DNA of 64,000 nt. Origin: Bacillus sp. EB106-08-02-XG196. GTDB taxonomy: Bacteria > Bacillota > Bacilli > Bacillales > Cytobacillaceae. The notes under the pieces are model-generated. The model saw only the letters and a program-made list of their open reading frames with translations, was not told the DNA's origin and made no database searches. Position 1 is the first letter of the stretch, and each line of letters starts with the position of its first letter. The DNA is taken from positions 124,001-188,000 of the forward strand of contig NZ_JABWSY010000006.1 of NCBI RefSeq assembly GCF_013396335.1, written 5' to 3'. Below are positions 8,087 through 18,846 of the stretch, one piece after another. A program made the translations under genes and the position numbers.

Positions 8087-8266
8087 ATGGGTCAAAACCG
8101 ACAGTTTAAATCAGGAAAAAAGGCACCTAATAATGGCGTATATATAGAAGTGGGTGACACAGGAGATAATGTCAATAATCCTAAGATGATAAAGCTTAAA
8201 GCAGGAGACAGGTTTCCAGAAACATCAAATGACGACCGTGTTTGGACTTACCAGCGTAAACCTTAA
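8087..8266 (+). CDS. yjzC: YjzC-family small protein
   Basis: 59 residues beginning MGQNRQFKSGKKAPNNG and ending WTYQRKP, which I recognise as the YjzC family of Bacillus. It is polar, has no membrane segment, and contains the conserved AGDRFPETSN. Function is unknown. AAAAGGAGGG is ideally spaced before the ATG. In B. subtilis yjzC lies just before yjzD; here clpB lies between the two. A terminator follows. Confidence 0.88.
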   Translation: MGQNRQFKSGKKAPNNGVYIEVGDTGDNVNNPKMIKLKAGDRFPETSNDDRVWTYQRKP

Positions 8267-8280
8267 ATCATTCGAAAAAA

Positions 8281-8308
8281 GTCATCCCAGCGGATGGCTT
8301 TTATTTTA
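8281..8308 (+). terminator. yjzC terminator
   Basis: GTCATCC-CAGC-GGATGGC stem (one G-T pair) followed by TTTTATTTTA. Confidence 0.75.
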
Positions 8309-8328
8309 TATTTAAATACATATTCGTA

Positions 8329-8366
8329 TATAATAAATTTATAAAGGTCAGTAATGGTCAAAGGAG
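8329..8366 (+). promoter_or_regulatory. clpB promoter with CtsR operator overlapping the ribosome-binding site
   Basis: TATAAT at 8329-8334 is followed by GGTCAGTAATGGTCAAA at 8346-8362. This matches the CtsR heptad repeat RGTCAAA-NAN-RGTCAAA at 15 of 17 positions. The operator runs into the SD AAAGGAG (8360-8366), so bound CtsR would lie just behind the transcription start. Release of CtsR on heat or protein stress would derepress clpB. Confidence 0.8.
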
Positions 8367-8374
8367 TGGAAATG

Positions 8375-10969
8375 ATGGATTTAAATCGTATGACAGAGCG
8401 GTTACAAAATGGAATTATTGATGCCCAGTCCTTAGCTATAAAAAGCTGCCATCAAGAGGTAGATGAACTTCATTTATTCTTAATACTTCTTCGTCAAGAG
8501 GATAGTTTATTAAAAGCAATTCTAGAAAAAGCAGATATCCCAACGGTAAGCGTAGAAAAAGCATTACAGACCGCCCTAAATAAAAAGCCGCAGGTTACAG
8601 GCAGCGGTGCAGAGCATGGAAAGCTCTACATTACCTCCAAGCTGCAACGACTTTTTGTTTCCGCAGAGGAATTTGCTTCGAAGTTTTCTGATGACTTTAT
8701 TTCTATCGAACATATTTTATTAGCTTCTTGCTACGATAAAGACGCTGAAATGGGGAAAATAGTTAAATCAAATGGAAAAACGGCGGAATACATCCTGTCC
8801 GCAATTAAGGAAATAAGGGGGAACCAAAGAGTGACATCACAAAATCCTGAAGCTGTTTACGATGCGCTTAATAAATATGGAAGAGACCTTGTGGCCGAAG
8901 TAAAGGCAGGCAAACTTGATCCTGTTATTGGAAGGGACGCAGAAATACGTCATGTTATCAGAATATTGTCTAGAAAGACAAAAAATAATCCTGTTTTGAT
9001 TGGGGAGCCTGGAGTGGGAAAAACAGCCATTGTTGAGGGGCTGGCCCAGCGAATAGTCAGAAAAGACGTTCCTGAGGGGTTAAAAGATAAAACTATTTTT
9101 TCATTAGATATGAGCGCACTTATTGCAGGGGCAAAGTTTAGAGGTGAATTTGAGGAAAGATTAAAAGCTGTTTTAAATGAAGTTAAAAAAAGCGAAGGAC
9201 AAATTTTGTTATTTATTGATGAACTGCACACCATTGTCGGTGCAGGAAAAACAGATGGGGCTATGGATGCTGGGAACATGTTAAAACCGATGTTAGCTCG
9301 TGGTGAGCTTCATTGTATTGGGGCAACCACCCTTGATGAACACCGAAAATATATTGAAAAAGATCCTGCGCTTGAACGTAGATTTCAACAAGTACTTGTT
9401 CAAGAACCTAATGTGGAGGACACAATCTCCATTTTACGTGGTTTAAAAGAAAGATTCGAGGTACACCATGGCGTCAAAATCCATGACCATGCTCTTGTTG
9501 CAGCTGCTACATTATCAGACAGGTATATAACCGACCGCTTTCTGCCAGATAAAGCGATAGATTTAGTAGATGAGGCATGTGCATTAATCAGGACTGAGAT
9601 TGATTCTATGCCAACAGAACTAGATGAGGTAACGCGTAGAGTTATGCAGTTGGAAATAGAAGAAGCAGCCTTAAGGAAAGAGCAGGATGACGCAAGTAAA
9701 AAAAGACTTGATTCCCTGTTAAAGGAGCTTGCTGAGTTAAAGGATCAGGCAAACAGCATGAAAGCCCAATGGCTCCATGAAAAACAAGGGATACAAAAAT
9801 TGCAGGAAAAAAGGGAACAACTTGAGAAGCTGCGAAGAGAACTGCAGCAAGCTGAGGACAAATATGATTTAAATCGTGCCGCTGAGCTTCGTCATGGTCA
9901 GATTCCTTTAGCAGAAAAAGAATTATTGGCGCTTGAATCAGACACAGCAAATAATGAGCGGCTGCTTCGCGAGGAAGTTACCGGAGAAGAGATATCAAAT
10001 ATCGTATCAAGATGGACAGGAATCCCGCTTTCAAAATTGGTCGAAGGTGAGAGAGAAAAACTACTAAGATTAGAATCCATCTTACATGAAAGAGTAATCG
10101 GACAAAATGAAGCGGTACAATTGGTTTCAGATGCCGTTTTACGGGCACGTGCCGGCATTAAGGACCCAAACAGACCGATAGGGTCATTTCTCTTCTTAGG
10201 GCCAACGGGTGTTGGGAAGACAGAGCTTGCTAAAGCACTTGCGGAAGCCTTATTTGATAGTGAAGAGCAGATTATTAGAATAGATATGTCTGAGTACATG
10301 GAAAAACATGCTGTCTCGAGGCTAATCGGAGCACCGCCTGGGTATGTAGGGTACGAAGAAGGTGGACAGTTGACGGAAGCTGTTAGAAGAAGACCTTATT
10401 CCGTTATCCTCATGGATGAGATTGAAAAGGCTCATCCAGAGGTATTTAACATTCTCCTGCAGGCACTTGATGATGGGAGAATAACGGATTCACAAGGAAG
10501 AACAGTGGATTTTAAAAATACCGTCATCATCATGACCTCCAATATTGGATCTCATTTTCTACTGGAACGAAATGAAAATGAAGTTGAAATATCAGAGGCA
10601 ACGAGGGAAAAGGTTCTTGCTCAATTAAAGAGCCATTTTCGGCCGGAATTTTTAAATAGGGTAGATGAAACGATACTATTTAAACCTTTATCGTTAACTG
10701 AAATAAAAGATATTGTAGTCAAAATGATGAAGGAACTTCAAAGCAGGTTAAAGGAACAGGATATTGAAATAACGATTTCTGACAGTGCCAAAGAGTACAT
10801 TGCTGTAAATGGCTTTGATCCTATATATGGAGCAAGACCATTAAAGCGATTTATCCAAAGGAATATCGAAACAAAACTTGCAAGGGCCATCATAGCTGGT
10901 AAAGTTCTAAATCATTCGGTGGTAAGTGTAACAACTGAAAATGGAGAATTAACAATAACCATTAGATAA
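8375..10969 (+). CDS. clpB: ATP-dependent disaggregase ClpB
   Basis: 864 residues from the ATG at 8375, which has the better SD spacing of two adjacent ATGs. Domain order: Clp N-domain (~1-145), AAA1 with Walker A GEPGVGKT (210-217), a coiled-coil M-domain (~400-520) that separates ClpB from ClpA and ClpC, and AAA2 with Walker A GPTGVGKT near 610. The C-terminal D2-small domain has [10 protein letters not shown]. There is no ClpP-docking loop of the IGF/LGF type that I could recognise. With DnaK it pulls proteins out of aggregates. It stands alone between yjzC and yjzD and is governed by a CtsR operator. B. subtilis lacks clpB at this place. Confidence 0.95.
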   Translation: MDLNRMTERLQNGIIDAQSLAIKSCHQEVDELHLFLILLRQEDSLLKAILEKADIPTVSVEKALQTALNKKPQVTGSGAEHGKLYITSKLQRLFVSAEEFASKFSDDFISIEHILLASCYDKDAEMGKIVKSNGKTAEYILSAIKEIRGNQRVTSQNPEAVYDALNKYGRDLVAEVKAGKLDPVIGRDAEIRHVIRILSRKTKNNPVLIGEPGVGKTAIVEGLAQRIVRKDVPEGLKDKTIFSLDMSALIAGAKFRGEFEERLKAVLNEVKKSEGQILLFIDELHTIVGAGKTDGAMDAGNMLKPMLARGELHCIGATTLDEHRKYIEKDPALERRFQQVLVQEPNVEDTISILRGLKERFEVHHGVKIHDHALVAAATLSDRYITDRFLPDKAIDLVDEACALIRTEIDSMPTELDEVTRRVMQLEIEEAALRKEQDDASKKRLDSLLKELAELKDQANSMKAQWLHEKQGIQKLQEKREQLEKLRRELQQAEDKYDLNRAAELRHGQIPLAEKELLALESDTANNERLLREEVTGEEISNIVSRWTGIPLSKLVEGEREKLLRLESILHERVIGQNEAVQLVSDAVLRARAGIKDPNRPIGSFLFLGPTGVGKTELAKALAEALFDSEEQIIRIDMSEYMEKHAVSRLIGAPPGYVGYEEGGQLTEAVRRRPYSVILMDEIEKAHPEVFNILLQALDDGRITDSQGRTVDFKNTVIIMTSNIGSHFLLERNENEVEISEATREKVLAQLKSHFRPEFLNRVDETILFKPLSLTEIKDIVVKMMKELQSRLKEQDIEITISDSAKEYIAVNGFDPIYGARPLKRFIQRNIETKLARAIIAGKVLNHSVVSVTTENGELTITIR

Positions 10970-10978
10970 GGAAAATAA

Positions 10979-11008
10979 AAAGGTCATCCAGATTATGGAT
11001 GACCTTTC
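10979..11008. terminator. Bidirectional terminator between clpB and yjzD
   Basis: AAAGGTCATCC-AGATTAT-GGATGACCTTT with A-rich left and T-rich right flanks. Confidence 0.85.
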
Positions 11009-11016
11009 AATACTAA

Positions 11017-11202
11017 TTAATGTTTTTCTACAGGTTCATTTGGAAGTACAGCTGTTGCAATAACGATTAAAATGAAAACACCAACAGAAATAATTGCCCC
11101 TGACTTGAAGTCGAAAACTCCACCTTCTGTCATTGAACTAACTACATATGAAAGCATTTGCACTAAAACAAACGCCCAGAAAAAAGTCCAAAAGTATCGC
11201 AC
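11017..11202 (-). CDS. yjzD: YjzD, small membrane protein (DUF2929)
   Basis: 61 residues with two hydrophobic segments (~4-22 and ~36-52) joined by a short loop, TEGGVFDFKSG. Matches the DUF2929/YjzD family of Bacillus by pattern and by position next to yjaU. Function unknown; it is expected in the cytoplasmic membrane. It converges with clpB and is divergent from yjaU. Confidence 0.8.
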   Translation of the reverse strand: MRYFWTFFWAFVLVQMLSYVVSSMTEGGVFDFKSGAIISVGVFILIVIATAVLPNEPVEKH

Positions 11203-11410
11203 TATCTTTCACCTCTACCCTATTTATCATCTCTAATAATATTACCATATGCTTTTCAAATAATAAACGCAAAAATTGACATTCACATATTCGCTTAAAA
11301 TTTATGATAAAAACAGTGATGGTATCTGTTTTTGCTAGGCTATATTCCCTTTCATCTAATGTGAAATCACATACAATATTTTGAGGAAATATGTAAAAGG
11401 AGATTTAGCG

Positions 11411-12133
11411 ATGGAGAACCGGAATTTTCAGATGGATACCCAGTGGAATATCATCCATTACCCTGAAAAGCCCACAGGTTTTGGAATTTTAATAATTGGA
11501 GATGAAAGACATTTTGTTGACGAAAGCAAATGCTTTTGGACTCAAAATGAAGGAAAACTGGCCATTATCAACCAAATGAAAGAATCAGGATATACTATTT
11601 TTTCCTCAAATTTGTATGGGCGAAACTGGGGAAGTGATCAAGCAGTAGACCTAGCACAAAGGCTGTATCAACAAGTAATTAGAAGTGAGATCCTTAATAA
11701 TAAAGTTCACCTGATAGCCGAGGGAATGGGAGCACTTGTTGCTGTGAAATTAATGGAAAAGATGAAGGGGCAATTAAGATCAGTAGTTTTATTAAATCCA
11801 ATACTTTCCTTAAAAAAACATATTGAACTTGAAAAGGAACATAAGTTTTTTTATAAAAAATTAATGCGGGAAGTAACTGCTGCCCATAAGATTGATCCAC
11901 ATTTGCTTGTTAAGGAACTAGAAAGTATGGATGATGAAGTGAAATTACAATTTGGTGTACCAATTAAGATTATCCATGTTATGTCGAGTGGAAAATCATA
12001 TAATCAATCAAAACAGTTACAACAATTACTTGCTAACACAGATATTAGCCCAACTTATATAGTTCCTGAAAAAAAACAACAGCTTGGAAATATGATGAAA
12101 AAGTTTTTTAATCAGTTTGAGAAAGTACTATGA
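11411..12133 (+). CDS. yjaU: YjaU, alpha/beta-hydrolase-like protein without nucleophile
   Basis: 240 residues from the ATG at 11411, with AAAGGAG 9 bp upstream. The fold pattern is that of an alpha/beta hydrolase, but the nucleophile elbow reads IAEGMGA. The Gly-x-Ser-x-Gly serine is replaced by Gly, and no clear catalytic Asp/His pair is evident. It is thus probably not an active esterase. It is followed by yjaV as in B. subtilis, where neither protein has a firm function. The gap to yjaV holds an inverted repeat that could hide the yjaV SD. Confidence 0.7.
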   Translation: MENRNFQMDTQWNIIHYPEKPTGFGILIIGDERHFVDESKCFWTQNEGKLAIINQMKESGYTIFSSNLYGRNWGSDQAVDLAQRLYQQVIRSEILNNKVHLIAEGMGALVAVKLMEKMKGQLRSVVLLNPILSLKKHIELEKEHKFFYKKLMREVTAAHKIDPHLLVKELESMDDEVKLQFGVPIKIIHVMSSGKSYNQSKQLQQLLANTDISPTYIVPEKKQQLGNMMKKFFNQFEKVL

Positions 12134-12138
12134 CACTT

Positions 12139-12203
12139 CCTCCCCGGATGAGAAATATTTCTGAATGAAGCCGCATAGGATTCAATAATGAAGCTCGGGG
12201 AGG
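12139..12203 (+). repeat. Inverted repeat covering the yjaV ribosome-binding site
   Basis: CCTCCCCG at 12139-12146 and CGGGGAGG at 12196-12203 are exact inverted copies 49 bp apart. The right arm contains the only good SD (GGGGAGG) for yjaV, 11 bp before its ATG. In the mRNA the arms can pair and block translation. It could instead be a relic of a palindrome-ended non-autonomous element. Confidence 0.6.
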
Positions 12204-12214
12204 CATGAATAGTA

Positions 12215-13030
12215 ATGGACAAGGTCGTTATGGCTGGAGTATTTGACTTTGTGAATTTTCATGTATGCAAAGCATTACTGGATAAAGGCATAGAAGTTAG
12301 GGGAGTACAAATTGAAACAGGAGACGATCGTGATATTCTAGATGAAAAGAGATTTGAAATCGGTCGAAATGCTAACTTTAATGAGGTTTCATTAGAGGAA
12401 ATTTCAAATAATTCATTTGATAATGAGAGTATTGTACTTTCTGCTTACGATCTATTTATGCGATATAAGGAAGATTACTTACTTAATGAAGAGAAGTTAT
12501 TCAATTTAATAAGTCAGAACACTTGGGAACAAATTGTTATTCTTGTCCATAGCCAAATGTTAGCAAATGAATTTGGATCAAAGGCTGAAATTGTTATCGA
12601 TGATTTCATAAATAGAGCAAAAGGTAATAAAAAAGATATCCAGTTACTCTACCTGCCAACTATATTTGGTACATGGCAGCCAGATACCTTTATGTTTCAA
12701 AACTCAATATTGACTGAAATGAATAGGGGAAAACCGTTTAGAGGACTGCGTGAAGAGACAAGTGACGCAATATTTGTTGATGATGCTGTGCAGTCTATAA
12801 TAGAAATAATCGAAAACAAGCAGCCTGGGCGATACTTACTCCAAAGTGGGAAGAACGATCAATGGAATTTATGTGCTTCCTTCCTGCGTATCAATGAACA
12901 AGCTTCAATCGAAAGAAAAGCGGAAACCATGGAAGATAATATAACCATATTTACTGTTAAAAGTACCGTTTCGATTGCAAAAGGATTGACTGAGCAAATT
13001 GACCATGCACACCGCTTAAATAGCAAATAA
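12215..13030 (+). CDS. yjaV: YjaV, NAD(P)-binding epimerase-like protein
   Basis: 271 residues. The start has a Rossmann-like strand-turn (VVMAGVFDFVNFHVCKAL), but the glycine-rich GxxGxxG is degraded. Later segments, LLYLPTIFGTWQPDT and AIFVDDAVQSII, are typical of extended short-chain dehydrogenase/epimerase proteins. The catalytic YxxxK is not obvious, so enzymatic activity is doubtful. Function unknown. It lies 81 bp behind yjaU, with the SD inside an inverted repeat, and ends in a strong terminator. Confidence 0.65.
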   Translation: MDKVVMAGVFDFVNFHVCKALLDKGIEVRGVQIETGDDRDILDEKRFEIGRNANFNEVSLEEISNNSFDNESIVLSAYDLFMRYKEDYLLNEEKLFNLISQNTWEQIVILVHSQMLANEFGSKAEIVIDDFINRAKGNKKDIQLLYLPTIFGTWQPDTFMFQNSILTEMNRGKPFRGLREETSDAIFVDDAVQSIIEIIENKQPGRYLLQSGKNDQWNLCASFLRINEQASIERKAETMEDNITIFTVKSTVSIAKGLTEQIDHAHRLNSK

Positions 13031-13034
13031 ATTA

Positions 13035-13060
13035 AAAGCTGCCGTATATAACGGCAGCTT
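13035..13060. terminator. Bidirectional terminator after yjaV
   Basis: AAGCTGCCGT-ATATA-ACGGCAGCTT followed by a T-rich run, between converging genes. Confidence 0.88.
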
Positions 13061-13286
13061 ATTTTTTCTTCAAAAATCCTTGTACAAAAGGATAAACCAT
13101 TTGAAATAAAGGTTTTAAGTTTTGCGAGGAATCCCTCAATTTGCTTATGTTTTCGATTATTGATTCAATATCAAGTGAAGATGGATTCGAATCAGGAACA
13201 CTATGGTGACTGCCTCGTATACTCTCTCTTCTATCGCCAAACATCATCCTTGAAAATCGGTCATCCTTATGACTTTCTTTCCCCAT
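13059..13286 (-). CDS. Uncharacterised small protein
   Basis: 75 residues, not recognised. The first half is polar and rich in Arg, Ser and His (MFGDRRESIRGSHHS). The second half is a predicted amphipathic helix region ending PFVQGFLKKK, a basic tail. The SD AGGAGGGG is strong and the ORF is closed by a terminator, so it is likely real. It lies where B. subtilis has med-comZ, but no ComZ resemblance was seen. Confidence 0.6.
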   Translation of the reverse strand: MGKESHKDDRFSRMMFGDRRESIRGSHHSVPDSNPSSLDIESIIENISKLRDSSQNLKPLFQMVYPFVQGFLKKK

Positions 13287-13410
13287 ATTTTAAGCCCCTC
13301 CTGGTTGTAATCATTCTCCTTTTAGATTATGAAGTTTATGAACAAATGGTATGGACGTAAGCGGGGCTGGTGATTTAATTGTTGCTTAAATACACTTTTA
13401 TTTGATAAAA

Positions 13411-13427
13411 TTAGTACCAAGTCATAA
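13411..13427 (+). promoter_or_regulatory. FapR operator of fabH-fabF
   Basis: TTAGTACCAAGTCATAA is a good match to the FapR box (TTAGTAC-C-x-x-GTACTAA type) that represses fatty-acid synthesis genes until malonyl-CoA builds up. It lies 44 bp before the fabH start. A second copy controls fabI at 33917. Confidence 0.8.
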
Positions 13428-13471
13428 TAATTGATAATAACTAAAGATTAATTATATAAGGAGATGATTCC

Positions 13472-14404
13472 TTGAACGCTGGAATTGTTGGGATTGGTAG
13501 GTATTTGCCAGAAAAGATAGTAACAAATACAGATTTAGAAAAAATAATGGATACATCAGATGAATGGATTCGATCACGAACAGGCATTGAAGAACGCCGT
13601 ATCGCAGATGATAATACTAACACTTCTGATATGGGGTTTGCAGCTGCACAAAAGGCAATTAAAGATGCAGGAATCACGCCAGAAGATATCGATTTAATTC
13701 TGGTCGCAACCGTAACACCAGATCAGCCATTCCCTTCGGTTGCATGTATGCTTCAAGAACGGTTAGGTGCGAAAAAAGCTGCAGCGATGGATGTTAGTGC
13801 AGCCTGTGCAGGTTTTATGTACGGTATTATTACCGGAAAACAGTTTGTTGAATCAGGAGCTTATAAGTATGTTCTGGTAGTGGGTGTTGAAAAACTTTCA
13901 AAGATAACCGACTGGAATGATCGAAACACTGCAGTACTATTTGGAGACGGTGCTGGAGCTGTAATTGTTGGAGAGGTTTCTGAAAATAGAGGAATTCTTT
14001 CTTTCGAACTTGGTGCAGATGGTACTGGTGCTAAGCATTTATATCAAGATGAGTATATTATTATGAATGGACGGGAAGTCTTTAAATTTGCGGTGCGTCA
14101 GATGGGGGAAAGCTGTGTTCATGTTCTTGAAAAGGCTGGACTGACAAAAGATGATGTTGATTTCTTAATCCCTCACCAAGCCAATATCCGGATTATGGAG
14201 GCCTCAAGACAAAGGCTGGAGCTGCCGGTTGAAAAAATGTCAAAGACAGTTCATAAATACGGAAATACTTCGTCTGCGTCTATTCCGATTTCTCTCGTTG
14301 AGGAAATAGAGGCTGGAAAAATCAAAGACGATGATCTTATTGTTATGGTAGGATTTGGCGGTGGATTAACTTGGGGTGCAATTGCATTTAGATGGGGTAA
14401 ATAA
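13472..14404 (+). CDS. fabH: 3-oxoacyl-ACP synthase III (FabH)
   Basis: 310 residues; condenses acetyl- or branched acyl-CoA with malonyl-ACP to start fatty-acid chains. Active-site Cys in DVSAACAGF near 112, His in PHQAN near 240, Asn in GNTSS near 270. TTG start at 13472 is supported by AAGGAG 8 bp upstream and by the family N-terminus ([13 protein letters not shown]). A FapR box precedes it. fabF follows after 47 bp in the same operon. Position matches B. subtilis fabHA. Confidence 0.95.
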   Translation: MNAGIVGIGRYLPEKIVTNTDLEKIMDTSDEWIRSRTGIEERRIADDNTNTSDMGFAAAQKAIKDAGITPEDIDLILVATVTPDQPFPSVACMLQERLGAKKAAAMDVSAACAGFMYGIITGKQFVESGAYKYVLVVGVEKLSKITDWNDRNTAVLFGDGAGAVIVGEVSENRGILSFELGADGTGAKHLYQDEYIIMNGREVFKFAVRQMGESCVHVLEKAGLTKDDVDFLIPHQANIRIMEASRQRLELPVEKMSKTVHKYGNTSSASIPISLVEEIEAGKIKDDDLIVMVGFGGGLTWGAIAFRWGK

Positions 14405-14451
14405 AAGGGTAGGTAAATATACCATGAAGTGTATTAAAGGAGATGTCACAA

Positions 14452-15693
14452 ATGGAAAAGCGCAGAGTTGTGGTTACAGGTGTTGGGGCGGTTACTCCGC
14501 TTGGAAATGATGTTGAAACAACATGGAAAGGGATTATTGAGGGGAAGTCCGGCATTGGACCATTAACAAGAGTGAATGCTGATGAGTATCCTGCAAAGGT
14601 TGCTGCACAGATTAATGACTTTAATCCGGAAACCTATATGGATAGAAAAGACGCAAGAAAAATGGATCGTTTTACTCAGTATGCGGTTGCATCAGCACAG
14701 ATGGCTGTTGAAGATGCAAATCTAACGATTACTGATGAAAATGCAGACCGTATTGGAGTGTGGATTGGTTCCGGTATTGGTGGAATGGAAACATTTGAAG
14801 AACAATATGAAATCTTTCAAAAAAGAGGTTATCGCAGGGTAAGTCCATTCTTTGTACCAATGCTGATTCCTGATATGGCAACTGGTCAAGTTTCAATATC
14901 ACTTGGAGCAAAAGGATTTAATTCTTGTACAGTAACTGCATGTGCAACAGGAACCAATTCAATTGGTGACGCCTTTAAAGTCATTCAGCGTGGTGACGCT
15001 GATGCCATGATTACTGGTGGAGCAGAAGCGCCGATTACAAAAATGTCAGTAGCTGGCTTCTGTGCGAATACGGCTCTTTCTACAAATCCAGACCCCAAAA
15101 GTGCAAGCAGACCTTTTGATAAAAATCGTGATGGCTTTGTTATCGGTGAGGGTGCTGGTATCATTGTTCTTGAAGAATTAGAGCACGCATTAGCCCGCGG
15201 TGCAAAAATATATGCTGAGATTGTGGGCTATGGTGCAACTGGTGACGCCTATCATATAACAGCACCAGCCCCTGGTGGTGAAGGCGGCGCGCGCGCGATG
15301 AAAATGGCGATAAATGATGCCGGACTAAATATTGAAGAGATCGATTATATTAATGCTCATGGAACTAGTACGGAGTATAATGATAAATTCGAGACACTTG
15401 CAGTGAAGGAAGTTTTTGGAGTCCATGCATACAATCTGGCAATCAGTTCTACTAAATCAATGACAGGTCATCTTCTTGGAGCAGCAGGTGGTGTTGAAGC
15501 AATCTTTACCGTACTGGCAATGAAAGAGAGCATTCTGCCTCCAACCATTAATTATGAAACAGCAGATCCAGAATGTGATTTAGATTATGTTCCAAATAAG
15601 GCACGTCAAAAAGAAATTAAAGCAGCAATGAGTAACTCGTTAGGCTTTGGCGGACACAATGCAACGATAGTCTTCAAAAAATATGAAAAATAA
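14452..15693 (+). CDS. fabF: 3-oxoacyl-ACP synthase II (FabF)
   Basis: 413 residues from the ATG at 14452. The ATG at 14443 is fused to the SD (AAAGGAG, 14436-14442) and cannot be used. Cys of TACATG near 163, His of NAHGTST near 303 and His of [11 protein letters not shown] near 340 form the Cys-His-His set of chain-elongating ketosynthases. It carries out the elongation step and, in B. subtilis, temperature-responsive elongation. Operon with fabH, closed by a terminator. Confidence 0.95.
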   Translation: MEKRRVVVTGVGAVTPLGNDVETTWKGIIEGKSGIGPLTRVNADEYPAKVAAQINDFNPETYMDRKDARKMDRFTQYAVASAQMAVEDANLTITDENADRIGVWIGSGIGGMETFEEQYEIFQKRGYRRVSPFFVPMLIPDMATGQVSISLGAKGFNSCTVTACATGTNSIGDAFKVIQRGDADAMITGGAEAPITKMSVAGFCANTALSTNPDPKSASRPFDKNRDGFVIGEGAGIIVLEELEHALARGAKIYAEIVGYGATGDAYHITAPAPGGEGGARAMKMAINDAGLNIEEIDYINAHGTSTEYNDKFETLAVKEVFGVHAYNLAISSTKSMTGHLLGAAGGVEAIFTVLAMKESILPPTINYETADPECDLDYVPNKARQKEIKAAMSNSLGFGGHNATIVFKKYEK

Positions 15694-15696
15694 GCA

Positions 15697-15730
15697 GCCT
15701 GACCAGGAAAGGATCCTGGTCGGCTTTTTA
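15697..15730 (+). terminator. fabF terminator
   Basis: AGCC plus GACCAGGA-AAGGA-TCCTGGTC plus GGCT, then TTTTTATATTTT; one bulge in a long stem. Confidence 0.88.
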
Positions 15731-15810
15731 TATTTTATGAGGACAACCATCCCGAACCACTTTTCATATCATTCATAAAATGTAAAAAATGGTATGTGTG
15801 GAGTGAGGAA

Positions 15811-16620
15811 ATGGGTATCATTCGAACAGATAATTGGCTGGAGGAGGAGTTTAATCGTCCAACTAAAATATGCGAAAAGCTGCTCCCTGCTTTCAAAGGG
15901 CTAAGTTCTTCAAAAATTTATAATCAATTAATAGAATTTGGGATGTATCGGCCATCAAGAACGACCAAGGAAATTTTCACTTCGTTGAAAGAAAATAACG
16001 TTTGGAAAGAAGTGGAACTTATTTTCCGGGATTATAAAAAGAAATGGGGAGGACCAGATATCCCCATCTATCTGTTTCCAATCGGCCAAGATAGAAGTTT
16101 CTTTTCTAGACAAACAGAAAAAGTGAAGGGTGGAGTCTCCTACCCGGATAAAATGTTTTTATTTCTTTCGAACCGTATAACTTCTAAAGAGTTAGAGGCG
16201 CTATTTGTTCATGAATACCATCATGTTTGCAGATTAAATAAACAAACTAAAAGATTCGAAGAGTATACCTTACTGGATTCAATCATAATTGAAGGGCTTG
16301 CAGAGTACTCCGTTTTAGTTCATTGTGGGAGAAACTATTTAGCTGATTGGTGTACCTTGTATTCGGACACTGAATTGGAAAATTGGTGGAAGGATTATTT
16401 GCATGAAAATTTGGATTTAAAAAAAAGTTCAAGAAAACACGATGAGTTATTATTTGGAGAAGGAAGATTTCCTAAATTACTTGGATACGCAGCCGGTTTT
16501 AAAATTGTGGAAGATTATTATCAAGTCCATTCTTACACTACAAAATTATCCTTTACTTTACCAGCAAAGAAATATTTACCCGCTGAAGATATTCTTTCTA
16601 AAAAAAGCCGAAAAAAATAG
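15811..16620 (+). CDS. yjaZ: YjaZ, DUF2268 putative zinc protease
   Basis: 269 residues from the ATG at 15811, which has GGAG 7 bp upstream; the GTG at 15796 lacks an SD. The centre carries VHEYHHVCRL, an HExxH zinc-binding motif, with a Glu (EGLAEY) ~30 residues later as the likely third ligand. DUF2268 is a family of predicted Zn-dependent proteases. No signal peptide is seen. It follows fabF as in B. subtilis, but the app peptide-transport operon that comes next there is absent. Confidence 0.82.
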   Translation: MGIIRTDNWLEEEFNRPTKICEKLLPAFKGLSSSKIYNQLIEFGMYRPSRTTKEIFTSLKENNVWKEVELIFRDYKKKWGGPDIPIYLFPIGQDRSFFSRQTEKVKGGVSYPDKMFLFLSNRITSKELEALFVHEYHHVCRLNKQTKRFEEYTLLDSIIIEGLAEYSVLVHCGRNYLADWCTLYSDTELENWWKDYLHENLDLKKSSRKHDELLFGEGRFPKLLGYAAGFKIVEDYYQVHSYTTKLSFTLPAKKYLPAEDILSKKSRKK

Positions 16621-16631
16621 GCTTTTTTTTT
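16603..16631 (+). terminator. yjaZ terminator
   Basis: AAAAAAGCC ... GGCTTTTTT stem overlapping the end of yjaZ, followed by T's. Confidence 0.7.
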
Positions 16632-16713
16632 ATACATTCCAACTCAGGAATAAATTAACTTATGTCTGCCCATACTGATTGACAAACAGTTTCTTGAAGT
16701 GAGGGGTTGTACA

Positions 16714-17460
16714 ATGTTGTATCTTCATGATGTTTGGGTTAATTGGTTTGAAGGTGAAGAAAACGGATATAATGTGTGCCACTTTCATGAATGGCGCAAA
16801 GATGACGGTGTTGAGCTGTTAGACCAAGCTCCTTTGTTAAAAGTTGAACCGATTCTCTTTAATTATATTGAGAACGATCTCTCAGAGCTACCTCAACAGC
16901 TTCTAGATGATATTTTTCAAAAGGCCTATTTAAGAAAAAACCATGAAAGAGTTCAACTGGAGTATTGCTTTGTGGTGACAGATGGAGTGGGGATTTTAGC
17001 TGTCGATACAATTGGTTATTCGATACCGATTAGAAAGAGCAGGTTAATTCCAAGGCAAGAGCAGTTAGTGTATGAGATGATTGCAGCCCACGATGCAAAA
17101 CAATATCATTTCCAAAAGATTTCAGTGGATAAGGATTTTCATATTTTATCACCAGAGCCTGTATTGATGACTGGCCTTACGCGAAAAGAGCGACAACTAA
17201 AACAGCTTTTATTTATGGCACTAGATCAATTACATACATCAAAGAATGAAGCAGAAGTTCGATATTGGTTTACTGAATGGTGTCCTGAGCGATATTCAGC
17301 CATTCAAGAATTGAATTTTGAATGTGCTTGGCAGCAGTTGTTTGAGGAAACAAAATACGGCTGGACTAGACGACATGAAACATTTTGTGAAAATCTAATA
17401 AAAGGTCAGCCATTTTTTGAAAAGCTATGGGAAATGGAGCATGGACCTAAAGTAAATTAA
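16714..17460 (+). CDS. yjbA: YjbA, UPF0736 family protein
   Basis: 248 residues from the ATG at 16714, which has GAGGG 8 bp upstream. The N-terminus [19 protein letters not shown] is characteristic of UPF0736/YjbA. It is acidic and soluble with no recognisable catalytic motif. Function is unknown. It sits between yjaZ and trpS as in B. subtilis, which supports the name. Confidence 0.85.
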   Translation: MLYLHDVWVNWFEGEENGYNVCHFHEWRKDDGVELLDQAPLLKVEPILFNYIENDLSELPQQLLDDIFQKAYLRKNHERVQLEYCFVVTDGVGILAVDTIGYSIPIRKSRLIPRQEQLVYEMIAAHDAKQYHFQKISVDKDFHILSPEPVLMTGLTRKERQLKQLLFMALDQLHTSKNEAEVRYWFTEWCPERYSAIQELNFECAWQQLFEETKYGWTRRHETFCENLIKGQPFFEKLWEMEHGPKVN

Positions 17461-17463
17461 AAA

Positions 17464-17497
17464 CACGGCCGCGATAGATTCGCGGCCGTGCATTTTT

Positions 17498-17499
<2 letters not shown>
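17464..17499. terminator. Strong bidirectional terminator between yjbA and trpS
   Basis: CACGGCCGCGA-TAGAT-TCGCGGCCGTG, an 11-bp perfect GC-rich stem followed by T's on the plus strand and by a short T-rich tract (GTGTTTTTAATTTACTTT) on the minus strand. Confidence 0.9.
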
Positions 17500-18505
<1,006 letters not shown>

Positions 18506-18514
18506 TTATATATA

Positions 18515-18785
18515 AATAAAAAAAACCATTCGTCCCACAACGATAGGGACGAATGGTTCGCGGTACCACCCTAAATTACTCAAAAGAGTCACTCAATTCC
18601 AGAACCATCCTGATGATAGTCTGGTATCCTTTTAACGCAAGGAAAACGTCTTTTCCTACTATTTAAATAGAAGTTCGGAAAAGAAGCTCAAAAGTCCATT
18701 CGGTATTTTTCCGTGTTTGTTCTCACCAGCCACAAACTCTCTGAATCGGTTGAAAATACGTACTACTCTTCATCATCGCTAAAGC
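18515..18785 (-). ncRNA. T-box riboswitch of trpS (Trp specifier)
   Basis: On the minus strand the leader carries the conserved T-box sequence GGTGGTACCGCG (18570-18559). This overlaps the 5' arm of a terminator, ACCATTCGTCCC / GGGACGAATGGT followed by T's (18557-18515). The alternative pairing with the T-box forms the antiterminator. Upstream, GAATGGAC (UGG at 18698-18696) sits where the specifier loop lies, in the context GAATGGAC-TTTTGAGC. Start of the leader is approximate. Confidence 0.92.
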
Positions 18786-18846
18786 TAATAATTTTATTTA
18801 TATCTATTATAAATAAATATATACTGGTAATCAAGTCAGTTAAGTG

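Noticed and set aside
9642..9950. Open frame of 102 codons on the minus strand inside clpB
   Set aside because: Lies antisense within the conserved M-domain of ClpB, without SD or family resemblance; a shadow frame.
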